DNA from: Chryseolinea serpens | GTDB taxonomy: Bacteria; Bacteroidota; Bacteroidia; Cytophagales; Cyclobacteriaceae | Direction: 5' to 3' | Length of the DNA: 64,000 nt | NCBI RefSeq assembly: GCF_900129725.1 | Contig: NZ_FQWQ01000005.1 | Location: 124,001-188,000 of the forward strand | Shown: piece by piece, positions 19,477 to 28,648 of the stretch | Position numbering within the stretch: the stretch's first letter is position 1 | Layout of the letters: every line of letters begins with the position of its first letter | Position numbers and translations under genes: made by a program | Notes under the pieces: generated by a model | Told to the model about the DNA's origin: nothing | Database searches by the model: none | The model's input: the letters and a program-made list of their open reading frames with translations, nothing else

Positions 19477-20076
19477 TTAGCTTCCGACAACCACCTTGGC
19501 AAACCGTATTACTTTGTCATTTAATAAATAACCTTTCTCGACCACGTCTACGATCTTTCCCTTCTGTGATGCGTCGGGCACGGGGATCTGGGTGATGGCT
19601 TCGTGAAGGTCGGGGTTGAACTCGGTCTGGGCATTGATCTCCATCACCTTCACACCGGATTGCTCCAGGGTCTTTCTGAATTTGTTGGCGATGAGGAAAA
19701 AGCCCTCCAGCTCTTTGTCGTTCTTGTCTTTGAACGATTTTTCGGCGCGATCGAAATCGTCGGCCACGGGGAGGAGTTTGTTCAGCAATTGCTCGTTGGC
19801 CGTCTGGATGAGTTCGAGTTTTTCCTTGGCCGTGCGGCGCCGGAAGTTGTCGAATTCGGAATAGAGACGGATGTATTTATCCTTTTGCTCATCCAATTCC
19901 TGTTGCAGCTTGATGGCGGGATCTACCACCGCATTTTCCGCGGAAGCACCTTCCTTGGTGCCGTTTTCCGGCGCCGGGGCTTCCTGCTGGGCTGACACAT
20001 TTTCTGCTGCCTCGTTATTTTCAGAGATCATTTCTTCGTTTTTGCTCATTTCGTTTTCATTTGCGTGGTTTTCCAT
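19477..20076 (-). CDS. grpE: nucleotide exchange factor GrpE
   Basis: Releases ADP from DnaK. 199 residues from the ATG at 20076; a TTG at 20103 would add nine residues but is less likely. The first 60 residues are acidic and Glu/Asn/Ala-rich, the middle is a long coiled coil ([25 protein letters not shown]), and the C-terminal beta domain contains [14 protein letters not shown]. It is the first gene of the grpE-dnaJ operon. Confidence 0.96.
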   Translation of the reverse strand: MENHANENEMSKNEEMISENNEAAENVSAQQEAPAPENGTKEGASAENAVVDPAIKLQQELDEQKDKYIRLYSEFDNFRRRTAKEKLELIQTANEQLLNKLLPVADDFDRAEKSFKDKNDKELEGFFLIANKFRKTLEQSGVKVMEINAQTEFNPDLHEAITQIPVPDASQKGKIVDVVEKGYLLNDKVIRFAKVVVGS

Positions 20077-20179
20077 AGACGTATCCGATTGGAAAATTAA
20101 CAAGGGGCAAATGTCAACAATTTTGCCAAAGGCATTTTATGCCAATCTGACATTTTTAGCCCTTCCCCCGAAATGGCAA

Positions 20180-21169
20180 TTAATGCAGGTTTTTCCAGAT
20201 CAAATCTTTCAATTCCGTCAGTCCTTGGGAGGTAATGGAGGAGATAAACACGGAAGGCAGTTCGGTGGGGAGTTCTTTTTTGATGGCTTCCTTCAATTCG
20301 TCGTCCAGCATATCGGCCTTGGAGACGGCCAGGAGGCGCTTTTTGTCCAAAAGCTCTGGATTGTATTTGCGCAGTTCGTTCAGTAAAATATCATACTCCG
20401 TCGCAATGTCTTTGGCATCGGCGGGGATCATGAACAGCAGTAAAGAATTCCGTTCGATGTGGCGGAGGAAACGGATACCCAGCCCTTTTCCTTCGGCAGC
20501 GCCTTCAATGATGCCCGGAATGTCGGCCATGACAAAAGAGTGCGCGTCGCGATAAGACACTACGCCCAGGTTTGGGGTGAGGGTGGTGAAGGGATAGTCG
20601 CCGATCTTCGGTTTGGCTGCCGATACCACGGAGAGGAGGGTAGATTTCCCTGCATTCGGGAACCCCACTAAACCTACATCGGCCAGGAGCTTCAGTTCTA
20701 AGACAATCCACTCCTCTTTGCCGGGCTCGCCGGGCTGGGCATGCTGCGGAGCCTGGTTGGTGGAGGTAGCAAAAAAAGCGTTGCCTTTGCCACCGCGACC
20801 GCCGGGCGTGAGGATATATTCTTTGCCGTCTTCGGTGATCTCGAAAAGTATCTCGTCGGTGTCGGCACGTTTGGCTACGGTACCCAGCGGCACATCCAGG
20901 ATCTCGTCTTTGCCGTCGTGGCCGGTCCGGTCCTGTTCTTCGCCGCGGTTGCCGTTGGTAGCGATCACGTGCTTGCGATATTTCAAGTGGAGGAGGGTCC
21001 AGTGCTGGGCGTTGCCGCGCAGGATCACGTGACCCCCACGGCCCCCGTTGCCCCCATCGGGGCCTCCGTGTTGAATAAATTTCTCGCGATGAAAATGCAA
21101 ATACCCCGCACCTCCGTGACCCGAGCGGGAACAGAATTTTACGTAGTCAATAAAGTTTGGTGAGGACAC
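20180..21169 (-). CDS. obgE: Obg/CgtA family GTPase
   Basis: A ribosome-assembly and stress-related GTPase of 329 residues. The N-terminal glycine-rich Obg domain ([27 protein letters not shown]) is followed by a G domain with [12 protein letters not shown] near residue 167, DIPGIIEGA and SKADML. The optional C-terminal OCT domain is absent, as is usual in Bacteroidota. The start is GTG: no ATG is in frame upstream and [12 protein letters not shown] fits the family start. It lies 41 bases behind adk. Confidence 0.95.
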   Translation of the reverse strand: MSSPNFIDYVKFCSRSGHGGAGYLHFHREKFIQHGGPDGGNGGRGGHVILRGNAQHWTLLHLKYRKHVIATNGNRGEEQDRTGHDGKDEILDVPLGTVAKRADTDEILFEITEDGKEYILTPGGRGGKGNAFFATSTNQAPQHAQPGEPGKEEWIVLELKLLADVGLVGFPNAGKSTLLSVVSAAKPKIGDYPFTTLTPNLGVVSYRDAHSFVMADIPGIIEGAAEGKGLGIRFLRHIERNSLLLFMIPADAKDIATEYDILLNELRKYNPELLDKKRLLAVSKADMLDDELKEAIKKELPTELPSVFISSITSQGLTELKDLIWKNLH

Positions 21170-21210
21170 GGAGATGACGGTTAATGAGTTTTTTTATACA
21201 AGACCTTTGC

Positions 21211-21792
21211 CTAGAGCAACAGGCTTTTATCGATCTCGCGGCAGAGGTTTGAAAAAATGTTTTCAATCTCACCAACGCCTACGATGGACGAATACCGGCC
21301 CAGCTTTTTATAGTGGTCGGCCACCGAAACAGTCTCTGCTTTGTAGACGTTGATCCGGTTCTCGATCACTTCGGGCTTGGCGTCGTCGGGACGGTTTTCT
21401 TTTACGGCGCGTTCGGCCAGTCGTTTCTTCAGTTCTTCTTCGGGAACGACCAATTCGATGAGCACTTTGATGGGGGCATTTTTCGAGGCCAGCAGTTTGT
21501 CGAGTGCTTCGGCCTGGGGCGTGGTGCGGGGAAAGCCGTCGAAGATGATGCCGGCAATCTGGCCACTGCTCTTTATTTTATCGTCCACCATGTCGATCAC
21601 CAGTTGATCGGGCACGAGATTTCCTTTCGACATATAATCCTGGGCAAGTTTGCCAAGGGGTGTTCCTTCCTTGAGGTGTTTGCGGAAAAGGTCGCCCGTG
21701 GAGATGTGCGTGAGCGAATATTTTTCAATGATTTTAGCACTTTGTGTGCCTTTACCTGCGCCGGGGGGGCCAAAGAGAATAAGGTTGATCAT
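21211..21792 (-). CDS. adk: adenylate kinase
   Basis: Converts AMP and ATP to two ADP. 193 residues with P-loop GPPGAGKGTQS at residues 8-18, AMP-site STGDLFRKH and FDGFPRTTPQAE. The LID is the short form without zinc cysteines. Order hpt-adk-obgE on the minus strand is common in Bacteroidota. Confidence 0.97.
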   Translation of the reverse strand: MINLILFGPPGAGKGTQSAKIIEKYSLTHISTGDLFRKHLKEGTPLGKLAQDYMSKGNLVPDQLVIDMVDDKIKSSGQIAGIIFDGFPRTTPQAEALDKLLASKNAPIKVLIELVVPEEELKKRLAERAVKENRPDDAKPEVIENRINVYKAETVSVADHYKKLGRYSSIVGVGEIENIFSNLCREIDKSLLL

Positions 21793-21847
21793 GTGAGCGT
21801 TGTCGGTTTACGTTGTAAAATGGGCCGCTTGGGTTGTATCAAGCTGA

Positions 21848-21855
21848 CGAAGATA
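21848..21855 (-). promoter_or_regulatory. candidate -7 box TATCTTCG before adk
   Basis: One mismatch to TAnnTTTG, 55 bases before the adk ATG on the minus strand. The same TATCTTCG variant precedes the M28 gene at 26929. Confidence 0.3.
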
Positions 21856-21895
21856 AGGAATGAAAGTTCGATTTACGCATGGGCGAATATGAAAT

Positions 21896-22420
21896 TTAGC
21901 CGGCCTTGTACACGTCCTTGAGGTTGCGGCCAAGTCCGTCGTAGTCGAGCCCATAGCCCAGCACGAACTCGTTCTCGATCTCGAAGCCTACATACTTTAC
22001 ATCGATCATTTTTTCGCGGGCCGGTTGCTTGCGCAGGAGGGCCACCACTTCCACGGATTTTGTGCCCAGGCTTTTCAGTTCCTCTACGATCTTTTGCAAC
22101 GTGAGACCCGTGTCTACGATATCTTCTACAATAATTATGTCCTGGTTAAATAAACTTTCCTCCAAGCCGATCAAGGTCTTCAGCTGCCCCGAGCTGGCGG
22201 TGCCAACATAGGAGGAGATCTTCACAAAAGAAACCTTGCAGGGTACTTCAATCTGTTTGATGAGGTCCGATGCAAAAATGAACGAACCGTTGAGAATCGG
22301 CAGGAATACAGGTGTTTTCCCCTCATAATCCGCATTGATGGTCTCTGCCAGGGCTTTTACCTGGTACTGAATTTTGGCTTTGCTGATGAACGGTTTGAAC
22401 TCTAAATCCTTGATCTGCAT
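21896..22420 (-). CDS. hpt: hypoxanthine phosphoribosyltransferase
   Basis: A purine-salvage enzyme of 174 residues: hypoxanthine (and often guanine) + PRPP to IMP/GMP. The PRPP-binding signature IIIVEDIVDTGLTL is near residue 95, with the flexible-loop region VSFVKISSYVG upstream of it. It is upstream of adk and obgE, with a 100-base gap that holds a possible second promoter. Confidence 0.96.
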   Translation of the reverse strand: MQIKDLEFKPFISKAKIQYQVKALAETINADYEGKTPVFLPILNGSFIFASDLIKQIEVPCKVSFVKISSYVGTASSGQLKTLIGLEESLFNQDIIIVEDIVDTGLTLQKIVEELKSLGTKSVEVVALLRKQPAREKMIDVKYVGFEIENEFVLGYGLDYDGLGRNLKDVYKAG

Positions 22421-22443
22421 AGTACTTCCCCGCTAAGGGACTG

Positions 22444-22451
22444 CAAAAATA
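22444..22451 (-). promoter_or_regulatory. hpt promoter -7 box TATTTTTG
   Basis: An exact TAnnTTTG match followed by CAGTCC, the same downstream bases as at the rplC promoter. It is 23 bases before the hpt ATG. No TTG at -33 was found. Confidence 0.5.
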
Positions 22452-22614
22452 ACAGAATCTTAGAATTTGAAGAGAATACATTTTTGAATGGCTGATTTGA
22501 GTGCCCTGTGAACCATAAATAATCACTGTGTCGCACGTGTGTGGCCATGTGTTTGGCTGCAGAGATACGCCGATAACAAAACGATTGCTAGCGCGGTGTT
22601 ATAAGAAAATATTC

Positions 22615-23199
22615 TTAATGACGGGCTTCTCCAGGCCGGTAGCGATAGTGCCCGGTGATAACATAATCGAAAAGACAATCCGAAAGCTCTTGTCCTCGCC
22701 CGATGTTGTGAGCGATCATGGGACGCAAGCGATCCTCGGAGCGTTGTGTGGTGACGATGCCGATGTGGCCTTGGCCGCCGCCGAGGTCCCAGGTCACGAT
22801 GTCGCCCGCTTCATAGTCTTTGGGGGCCTTGGATTTTTTTAATTCCTCACCGTGACGTTTAAAAAATGTCATCAGGTTGGGCACCCGGCGATGGTCGATG
22901 TTGGCGTCGGTGTGTTTCAATCCCCAGCGTTGCGGGTAAAGTTTGAAGTTGTCCTTCATGTCGAGGTGAACTTCTTTTTGCAGATCGATGCCCAGCTTGC
23001 GATAGGCGCGGATCACGACGTCGGTGCAAACGCCCTTGTTCGCCGGCACATCACCGTTGGGATAGGGTATGCTGAAATAGGTGGGGTCGTATTCCACCAC
23101 ATCGCGTGTGATCGCAATGGCGGCTCGGGATAATTTTAGTTGAAACGATTCGCCGGCCCCGAGGAGGACAAATACCAGTAGACTTATGCGCAACATCAT
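22615..23199 (-). CDS. DUF1287 domain protein (NlpC/P60-like fold)
   Basis: 194 residues from the ATG at 23199; a TTG ten codons upstream was not used. The N-terminal hydrophobic stretch (MMLRISLLVFVLLGAGES) is a signal peptide. The body has the DUF1287 features: KGVCTDVVIRAYRKLGIDLQ with a candidate nucleophile Cys, DIVTWDLGGGQGHIGIV with the candidate His, and a C-terminal Asp/Tyr region. The fold suggests an amidase or peptidase acting on cell-wall or other peptides; the activity is not known. The stop codon lies within a small inverted repeat (22602-22617). Confidence 0.85.
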   Translation of the reverse strand: MMLRISLLVFVLLGAGESFQLKLSRAAIAITRDVVEYDPTYFSIPYPNGDVPANKGVCTDVVIRAYRKLGIDLQKEVHLDMKDNFKLYPQRWGLKHTDANIDHRRVPNLMTFFKRHGEELKKSKAPKDYEAGDIVTWDLGGGQGHIGIVTTQRSEDRLRPMIAHNIGRGQELSDCLFDYVITGHYRYRPGEARH

Positions 23200-23259
23200 G
23201 GCAGTATGTTTTAATTGAAACAACGTCAACGAGCGGGGTCTACCCTGACGAAAATAAAA

Positions 23260-24177
23260 TTACAAATCTTTCATCAATACTGTATACAATTTGATCATGG
23301 TATCGATGTCGTGTTTGTGCACTTTTTCATGAGGGGAATGGGCGTCTTTCTCGGGTGCGCCGACAAAACACCAATCGATGGGGTAGGCTGAGGTTTGAAG
23401 TTCGCGTCCGTCGCTGGAGCCCATGCCCTCTACTTCCAGTTGGTGATCGATCTTTCTTTTTTTGGCGATGGCGATGATGCGGTCCACAAAACTGCGGCGG
23501 GGCAGGTTGCGGTCGCGCATGGAAATGGCCACGCCCTTGCCGTGTTCCACGCCATCGGAAACCCAGGTGATGTCGCTCACCAGGGCTTGGCGCACGTTCC
23601 AGTTCTCGTACATAAATTTTGCCAGGTAAGGCACCGAGCCGCCACCGTGTTCTTCCCAGCAGCTGAAGACGATCACGCCATCTTTCAATGTTTCGGCAAC
23701 CTTTAGTGCATTGTACACGCCCAGCCGGTTGTCGAGATAAGGCGATTGAATAAAGTCTTTCGTGTCGCGGAAGTTGATTTTGTAGGTGAGGTCGGTGCCC
23801 CGGTCGATTTGCCTTCCGAATTTATAAAAGGCATGATGGTCTTTGTCGAATTCCAGTTCACATTCAATGGGGCCGAGCGAATCTTCCCCCACCAATCGTG
23901 TGCCCATCTCCGCATCGGGGCTGCCGATGGGGAGGAGTTGGTTGAAATAGCGCACCGTGAAGCCGATGCTGTCGATGTGTGCGAAGATGGCCGTGCGGGG
24001 CTTGCCGAATTTTAACAGGATACAATCCTGAAATTCATCACCCGAAAAAACTTCGGGTTTTACCTTCCACTTCTTTTTTTCTTTTGCGATGTAGGACAAT
24101 AAAAATTTTGTCATGGCGACTTCATTTCCGGAAGGCGCATGTATTTCGCAGAGTTGTTTCAGGAGCTTCATAGGCAT
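23260..24177 (-). CDS. M42/M20-like zinc aminopeptidase
   Basis: 305 residues, cytosolic (no signal peptide). The zinc-ligand pattern of the clan is visible: His-Asp in FAHIDSIGFTVRY near residue 66, Asp in SPYLDNRLGVYNAL, Glu-Glu in FSCWEEHGGGS, Asp in VSDITWVSDG and a final His in KDAHSPHEKVHKH. This matches FrvX-type (M42) aminopeptidases best, but it is somewhat short; an M20 assignment is possible. It is probably monocistronic, divergent from upp. Confidence 0.85.
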   Translation of the reverse strand: MPMKLLKQLCEIHAPSGNEVAMTKFLLSYIAKEKKKWKVKPEVFSGDEFQDCILLKFGKPRTAIFAHIDSIGFTVRYFNQLLPIGSPDAEMGTRLVGEDSLGPIECELEFDKDHHAFYKFGRQIDRGTDLTYKINFRDTKDFIQSPYLDNRLGVYNALKVAETLKDGVIVFSCWEEHGGGSVPYLAKFMYENWNVRQALVSDITWVSDGVEHGKGVAISMRDRNLPRRSFVDRIIAIAKKRKIDHQLEVEGMGSSDGRELQTSAYPIDWCFVGAPEKDAHSPHEKVHKHDIDTMIKLYTVLMKDL

Positions 24178-24254
24178 AGGGAAGGCCGGGAGGGGTGTGG
24201 ATTAGTTACTGACACAACTTTATTCTAAATTTTGGTTAGAAAAAAGAAAGCCTT

Positions 24255-24899
24255 ATGCTTTTTAATTTAAGTGAACACAATTCTATCGCCAATCATTTCG
24301 TGGCCGAGCTGCGCGATCGCCAGGTTCAGAAAGACAGGCTCCGCTTTCGCAAGAATGCCCACCGCCTGGGTCAGATCATGGCATATGAGATCTCTCGCCA
24401 TATGCGCTATCGCAACACACCCATAGAAACGCCGTTGGGCACATCGGTCGTGAACCTCATGCCCGAACCACCGGTGATTGTTGCCATCATGCGGGCGGGT
24501 TTGCCTTACTTTCAGGGCTTTCTTGATTTCTTTGATCAATCCGACGCCGGCTTCATTGGCGCCTACCGCCAGGAAGGGCACACGGAAATCGTGATCAACC
24601 TGGAATACCTGGCCACCCCATCGCTGGCCCAACGCGAGGTGATCCTGGTAGACCCCATGCTGGCCACGGGAAAATCGATCGTGCAATCGGTAAATGCTTT
24701 GGCGAAGAACGGAAAACCTTCCCATCTTTACGTAGCCTCGCTGGTGAGCGTGCCGGAAGGAATACAGTATGTTAACGAAAATGTCGACATCCCCCATTCC
24801 CTCTGGACCTGCGCCGTCGACGACAACCTGAACGACCGGTTCTATATTGTACCGGGTCTGGGTGACGCCGGCGACCTGAGCTTTGGCGAGAAATTATGA
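24255..24899 (+). CDS. upp: uracil phosphoribosyltransferase
   Basis: Salvages uracil with PRPP to UMP. 214 residues with the PRPP loop VDPMLATGKSIVQ near residue 135, the conserved MRAGLPYFQGF block and the C-terminal GLGDAGDLSFG uracil-binding motif. The downstream membrane-protein gene starts within about 40 bases and may be translated from the same transcript. Confidence 0.96.
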   Translation: MLFNLSEHNSIANHFVAELRDRQVQKDRLRFRKNAHRLGQIMAYEISRHMRYRNTPIETPLGTSVVNLMPEPPVIVAIMRAGLPYFQGFLDFFDQSDAGFIGAYRQEGHTEIVINLEYLATPSLAQREVILVDPMLATGKSIVQSVNALAKNGKPSHLYVASLVSVPEGIQYVNENVDIPHSLWTCAVDDNLNDRFYIVPGLGDAGDLSFGEKL

Positions 24900-24936
24900 T
24901 CAAGACGATACCAGAAAATCTACAGCTAAGCGCGCT

Positions 24937-25476
24937 ATGTGGGAGGAGATATTGAAAGCCATACCGGTCTACCTTTTTAGTATGCTAAAATTTATCCTCG
25001 GTCCGCTTGGTGGATATGGCGCGCATCTCAATATCGTCACCACCATTTTATCGACGGTGGCGGGCATGATGACCATCGTTGTACTCATTACCTATTTTGG
25101 TAACTGGCTACGGGAAAAAGTATTCAAAAAGCTTTTTGCCAACCGGAAGAAGTTCTCCACCAGCAACCGGAAGTTTGCCGGCATCTGGAAAAAATATGGA
25201 TTGTTTGGCGTGGCTGCATTGACGCCGATCATTCTGACACCCATTGGGGGAACGTTGCTGGCCGTGAGTTCGGGAAGTCCAAAAGAAAAGATCATTGTCT
25301 ACATGTTTGTGAGCGCCGCGCTGTGGTCAGTGATCTTCAGTATCGCCATTTATTTCTTTGGCGACAAAGTGCATGACCTGATTGAATCGATTAAAGACCC
25401 TATCGGATCGCTCATGATGGAATCTGTTCGTCGGGAAGGATTTCGATGTCTCGTATCAGCACTCTCCGTGCGATAG
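24937..25476 (+). CDS. small multi-pass membrane protein of unknown function
   Basis: 179 residues from the ATG at 24937. A TTG at 24883 would overlap upp by 17 bases and add 18 polar residues, and cannot be excluded. Three to four hydrophobic segments (about 8-30, 37-57, 100-122 and 127-149) surround a basic loop (KKLFANRKKFSTSNRKF). There is a Gly/Pro-rich stretch LTPIILTPIGGTLLAV, a pattern seen in small exporters and DedA-like proteins. No family is certain. Its last 65 bases overlap the end of sdaA on the other strand. Confidence 0.7.
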   Translation: MWEEILKAIPVYLFSMLKFILGPLGGYGAHLNIVTTILSTVAGMMTIVVLITYFGNWLREKVFKKLFANRKKFSTSNRKFAGIWKKYGLFGVAALTPIILTPIGGTLLAVSSGSPKEKIIVYMFVSAALWSVIFSIAIYFFGDKVHDLIESIKDPIGSLMMESVRREGFRCLVSALSVR

Positions 25477-26320
25477 CTTGCCCGGTTTTTGTGGCGGCCA
25501 ATCCGCCGAGGGCAGTTTCTTTGTAACGCGTTTCCATGCTGGCACCAATTTCACCCATCGCTTCGATCACTTCATCGACGGGGATGACGCTGCTCACATC
25601 CGCCAGCGCGATCTGTGCCGAGCTGTTGGCGATCGCAGCAGCGCTGGCGTTGCGCACCACGCAGGGGATCTCAACAAGTCCCGCTACAGGGTCGCATACC
25701 AGTCCTAGCATGCATTGCACCGTGATGGCCACTCCGGTGAAGATCTGGTCGGTATTTCCATCCAAACAATATACAATGGCGCCCGCACCCATCGCAGCGG
25801 CAGTGCCGGTTTCGGCCTGACATCCTCCAACAGCGCCAGCGATAGAAGCTTTTTGCTCCATGATCAGGGCGATGCCTGCCGCGATGAGCATGGCCTCGAT
25901 AATTTTTTCATCCGGAATTTGATGGATTTCCTGCAAGGTGTAGAGCACACCCGGCATGATGCCGCTGGCACCGGCCGTGGGGGCTGCAACGACACGCCCC
26001 ATACACGAATTCACTTCTTTCGCGGCCAAAGCCCGTGCGATAAGCTGTTGAAATTCTTTTGAGAGCACAGCTTTGGGATATCGGTACACTTTCTTTGCGC
26101 CGTTGTTGATCATGCCCGATCGCGAGGTCATGTCCTCTTCCAGGCCCGTATGCACGGCATCTTTCATGACTTCCCAAGCCCTCAGCAAGCCTTTCTTCGT
26201 TTCCTGGGGCGAGTGGCTTTTTTGAGTGGCCTCGTATTCCAGGACCACGTCCACCAACGACATTTTTTGGGTGTCGCTATACGTTTTCCAGCCTTCAAAA
26301 GAATCAAAAAGAAATGGCAT
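25412..26320 (-). CDS. sdaAA: L-serine ammonia-lyase, iron-sulfur type, alpha subunit
   Basis: Deaminates L-serine to pyruvate and ammonia using a 4Fe-4S cluster. 302 residues from the ATG at 26320; a GTG two codons upstream was not used. The family blocks are GRVVAAPTAGASGIMPGVL, ASIAGAVGGCQAETG and VQCMLGLVCDPVAGLVEIPC, with cysteines that can hold the cluster. It corresponds to the alpha part only. The beta part, fused in E. coli SdaA, is not adjacent and must lie elsewhere if present. Its 3' end overlaps the convergent membrane-protein gene by 65 bases. Confidence 0.93.
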   Translation of the reverse strand: MPFLFDSFEGWKTYSDTQKMSLVDVVLEYEATQKSHSPQETKKGLLRAWEVMKDAVHTGLEEDMTSRSGMINNGAKKVYRYPKAVLSKEFQQLIARALAAKEVNSCMGRVVAAPTAGASGIMPGVLYTLQEIHQIPDEKIIEAMLIAAGIALIMEQKASIAGAVGGCQAETGTAAAMGAGAIVYCLDGNTDQIFTGVAITVQCMLGLVCDPVAGLVEIPCVVRNASAAAIANSSAQIALADVSSVIPVDEVIEAMGEIGASMETRYKETALGGLAATKTGQAIARRVLIRDIEILPDEQIPS

Positions 26321-26468
26321 AACCACAAAGGTTTAGTGACAAAGCGGCGGAGGGTCCGGGTCAAAATTCTCCTATTCAGCTTTAATTTCAAACGATTGTG
26401 AAAACTAATTCGTTCTCCAGGGGCGCCTGGTTTTTATAAATCCGGACGTTGACCTTACTTTGAATGGC

Positions 26469-26891
26469 ATGAAACTCCTTGCGCTTCTTTTTATCGCCAC
26501 GACCACGGTGGCAACCGCCCAGGACAATTTCTGGAACACGCTGGCGGAGGTGGGTTTTCAGACAAAAAAGGATGCGAACGGCTTCGACGTGGAGGTGCCG
26601 CTTTTCAGCAAGCACTTGAAGACCTTCCAGGGAAAGAAAATCCGCGTAAAAGGTTACATCATTCCCTTGGCTGAAGTGGGCAGCCAATCCAAGTTCATGC
26701 TGTCGGCATTGCCTTTCAATCTCTGTTATTTTTGTGGCGCTGCTGGCCCCGAAACGGTGATGGAAGTGGAGACGGCAGAAAAAATAAAATTCTCTACTAA
26801 ACCCATCGTTATGGAAGGCACGTTGATGTTGAACGACAAAGACCCCGACCATCACATGTATATTCTGAAGGCCGCAAAAATCATCAACTGA
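26469..26891 (+). CDS. exported DUF3299-like protein
   Basis: 140 residues from the ATG at 26469. The signal peptide MKLLALLFIATTTVATAQ is followed by a small domain with GKKIRVKGYIIPL, SALPFNLCYFCGAAGPETVMEV and a C-terminal YILKAAKIIN. This OB-like pattern with a CYFCG pair resembles small periplasmic DUF3299-type proteins, often linked to metal or redox proteins; the link here is weak. A candidate TTACTTTG box lies about 15 bases upstream. An M28 peptidase gene follows after 37 bases. Confidence 0.65.
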   Translation: MKLLALLFIATTTVATAQDNFWNTLAEVGFQTKKDANGFDVEVPLFSKHLKTFQGKKIRVKGYIIPLAEVGSQSKFMLSALPFNLCYFCGAAGPETVMEVETAEKIKFSTKPIVMEGTLMLNDKDPDHHMYILKAAKIIN

Positions 26892-26901
26892 TAAATTGTA
26901 A

Positions 26902-26909
26902 TATCTTCG
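26902..26909 (+). promoter_or_regulatory. candidate -7 box TATCTTCG before the M28 peptidase
   Basis: One mismatch to TAnnTTTG, 19 bases before the ATG at 26929. Confidence 0.3.
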
Positions 26910-26928
26910 CTCCACAAGAAACATCCGC

Positions 26929-28299
26929 ATGAAAAGAAATCTACTGTTCATTTTAGCACTCATCACCGTGATGGCCCAGGGACAAACCCCCGACGAGTCG
27001 GCCATCAAACAAATTTTCGACAAGGCTCTGGTAGACGGCAAGAGCTACACCTGGCTACACTATCTCACCACCGAAGTAGGTGCACGGCTGAGCGGTTCGC
27101 CCGGCGCAGCAGCCGGGGTGGAATGGAGCCGTCATGAACTGGAAAATGTGGCCGACTCCGTATGGCTCCAGCCCGTGATGGTACCCCATTGGATCCGTGG
27201 ACAAAAAGAGATCGGCCGGATAATGAACACCAAAAAATACGGTCCCATCGAAGTGAACGTGTGTGCGCTGGGCAGCTCGGTAGGCACCGGCCCTGCCGGC
27301 GTTTCCGGAACCGTGGTAGAGGTGAAGAGCTTTGATGAGTTGAAACAACTGGGCGAACGATACTTGAAAGGGAAAATCATATTTTTCAACCGCCCCATGG
27401 ACGTGAAGTCAGTCGATGCCTTCGCGGCGTATGGCGGCGCCGTTGAACAGCGCGGCTATGGACCTTCGGAAGCCGCAAAGTATGGAGCGATCGGCGTCAT
27501 CGTCCGGTCCATGGGATTGAACCCGGAAGACTATCCCCACACGGGCGGCCTGCGTTATGCGCCAAACATCCCCAAGCTTCCCGCCATTGCCATCAGCACC
27601 AACCACGCCGACCGTCTCAGCAAATTGCTAAAAGAAGAGAAGGATGTACAATTTTATTTTGAGACGCATTGCGAAACCCTTCCGGATGCACCTTCTTTTA
27701 ATGTGATTGGCGAGATCAAAGGTTCCGAATATCCTGACGAGATCATCGTAGTGGGTGGCCACCTCGATTCGTGGGACCTCGCCCAAGGCGCCCACGATGA
27801 TGGAGCAGGCTGCGTGCAGGCCATGGAAGTGATCCGCCTCTTCAAAATTCTCGGCATCAAACCCAAACGCACCATCCGCGCGGTGATGTTCATGAACGAA
27901 GAGAACGGTTTGCGTGGCGGCATAGAATACGCTAAACAAGCAGCCCTCAAAAAGGAAAAACACATCGCCGCCATCGAATCAGACCGTGGCGGCTTCACCC
28001 CCCGGGGGTTCACCATGACGGCAACAGACCCCATAAAAACTAAAATCCGAAGCTGGAAACCCCTGTTCGAACCCTACGGTCTCACCGACTTCTCCCAGGA
28101 AGGCGGCGGTGCCGACATCAGTCCCCTCGAACCCATGGGTGTCCCCGTCCTCGAATTCCTCCCCGACTCCCAACGCTACTTCGACTACCACCACACCCAA
28201 GAAGACACCATCGACAAAGTAAGCCGTCGCGAACTCGAACTCGGCGCCGCCTCCATGACCGCCTTGGTATATCTGATGGATAAATACGGATTGAATTAA
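26929..28299 (+). CDS. secreted M28 family peptidase (carboxypeptidase Q-like)
   Basis: 456 residues. Signal peptide MKRNLLFILALITVMAQG, then a peptidase domain interrupted by a PA-type insert (about 115-220). The zinc ligands read His-Asp in VGGHLDSWDLAQGAHDDGAG, Glu-Glu in MNEENGLRGG, Asp in IESDRGG and His in YHHTQEDT; both metal sites look complete. It resembles plasma glutamate carboxypeptidase. It probably acts in peptide scavenging outside the inner membrane. It ends at a very strong terminator. Confidence 0.92.
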   Translation: MKRNLLFILALITVMAQGQTPDESAIKQIFDKALVDGKSYTWLHYLTTEVGARLSGSPGAAAGVEWSRHELENVADSVWLQPVMVPHWIRGQKEIGRIMNTKKYGPIEVNVCALGSSVGTGPAGVSGTVVEVKSFDELKQLGERYLKGKIIFFNRPMDVKSVDAFAAYGGAVEQRGYGPSEAAKYGAIGVIVRSMGLNPEDYPHTGGLRYAPNIPKLPAIAISTNHADRLSKLLKEEKDVQFYFETHCETLPDAPSFNVIGEIKGSEYPDEIIVVGGHLDSWDLAQGAHDDGAGCVQAMEVIRLFKILGIKPKRTIRAVMFMNEENGLRGGIEYAKQAALKKEKHIAAIESDRGGFTPRGFTMTATDPIKTKIRSWKPLFEPYGLTDFSQEGGGADISPLEPMGVPVLEFLPDSQRYFDYHHTQEDTIDKVSRRELELGAASMTALVYLMDKYGLN

Positions 28300-28320
28300 G
28301 ACGACTCACGCATGACCTCA

Positions 28321-28363
28321 AAATAAAAATGGATAACCCAAAAAAGGTTATCCATTTTTATTT
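28321..28363 (+). terminator. terminator after the M28 peptidase
   Basis: A perfect 18-base stem (28321-28338 with 28346-28363) and a 7-base A-rich loop, with A- and T-rich flanks. It can act in both directions. Confidence 0.85.
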
Positions 28364-28648
28364 GATGCGCCACCCCATAGTGAAGCGTTGTTTATTAGAC
28401 AGCACCAAAGATTTTCTCGAATCCTATCCGCTCAGCACCATCAAAGGGCCTCCATGAAATCCACTCATTCTCAAGTACCCATCCCGTTATATTTATGACC
28501 CCCACCGTTGTTGGTGTTATTCATAGCCAAATATTCCCCAGCCGCCCCACTACGTGAGTTGCCCCACTGCTTATTACAGTCCCTTCACCAACAACACTTT
28601 TCGGCCACCCAATCCCATTGATACTTCCACCCTCAAAATCACCCTGTC
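28364..28648. other. C-rich intergenic stretch, possibly a decayed gene
   Basis: 285 bases without a convincing gene between a terminator and the stop of the gene at 28649. The plus strand is poor in G and rich in C, as are the ends of both flanking genes. On the minus strand short open stretches encode Trp/Gly-rich peptides broken by stops, which could be the remains of a gene or an extended tail of the 28649 gene. Nothing else was seen. Confidence 0.4.
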
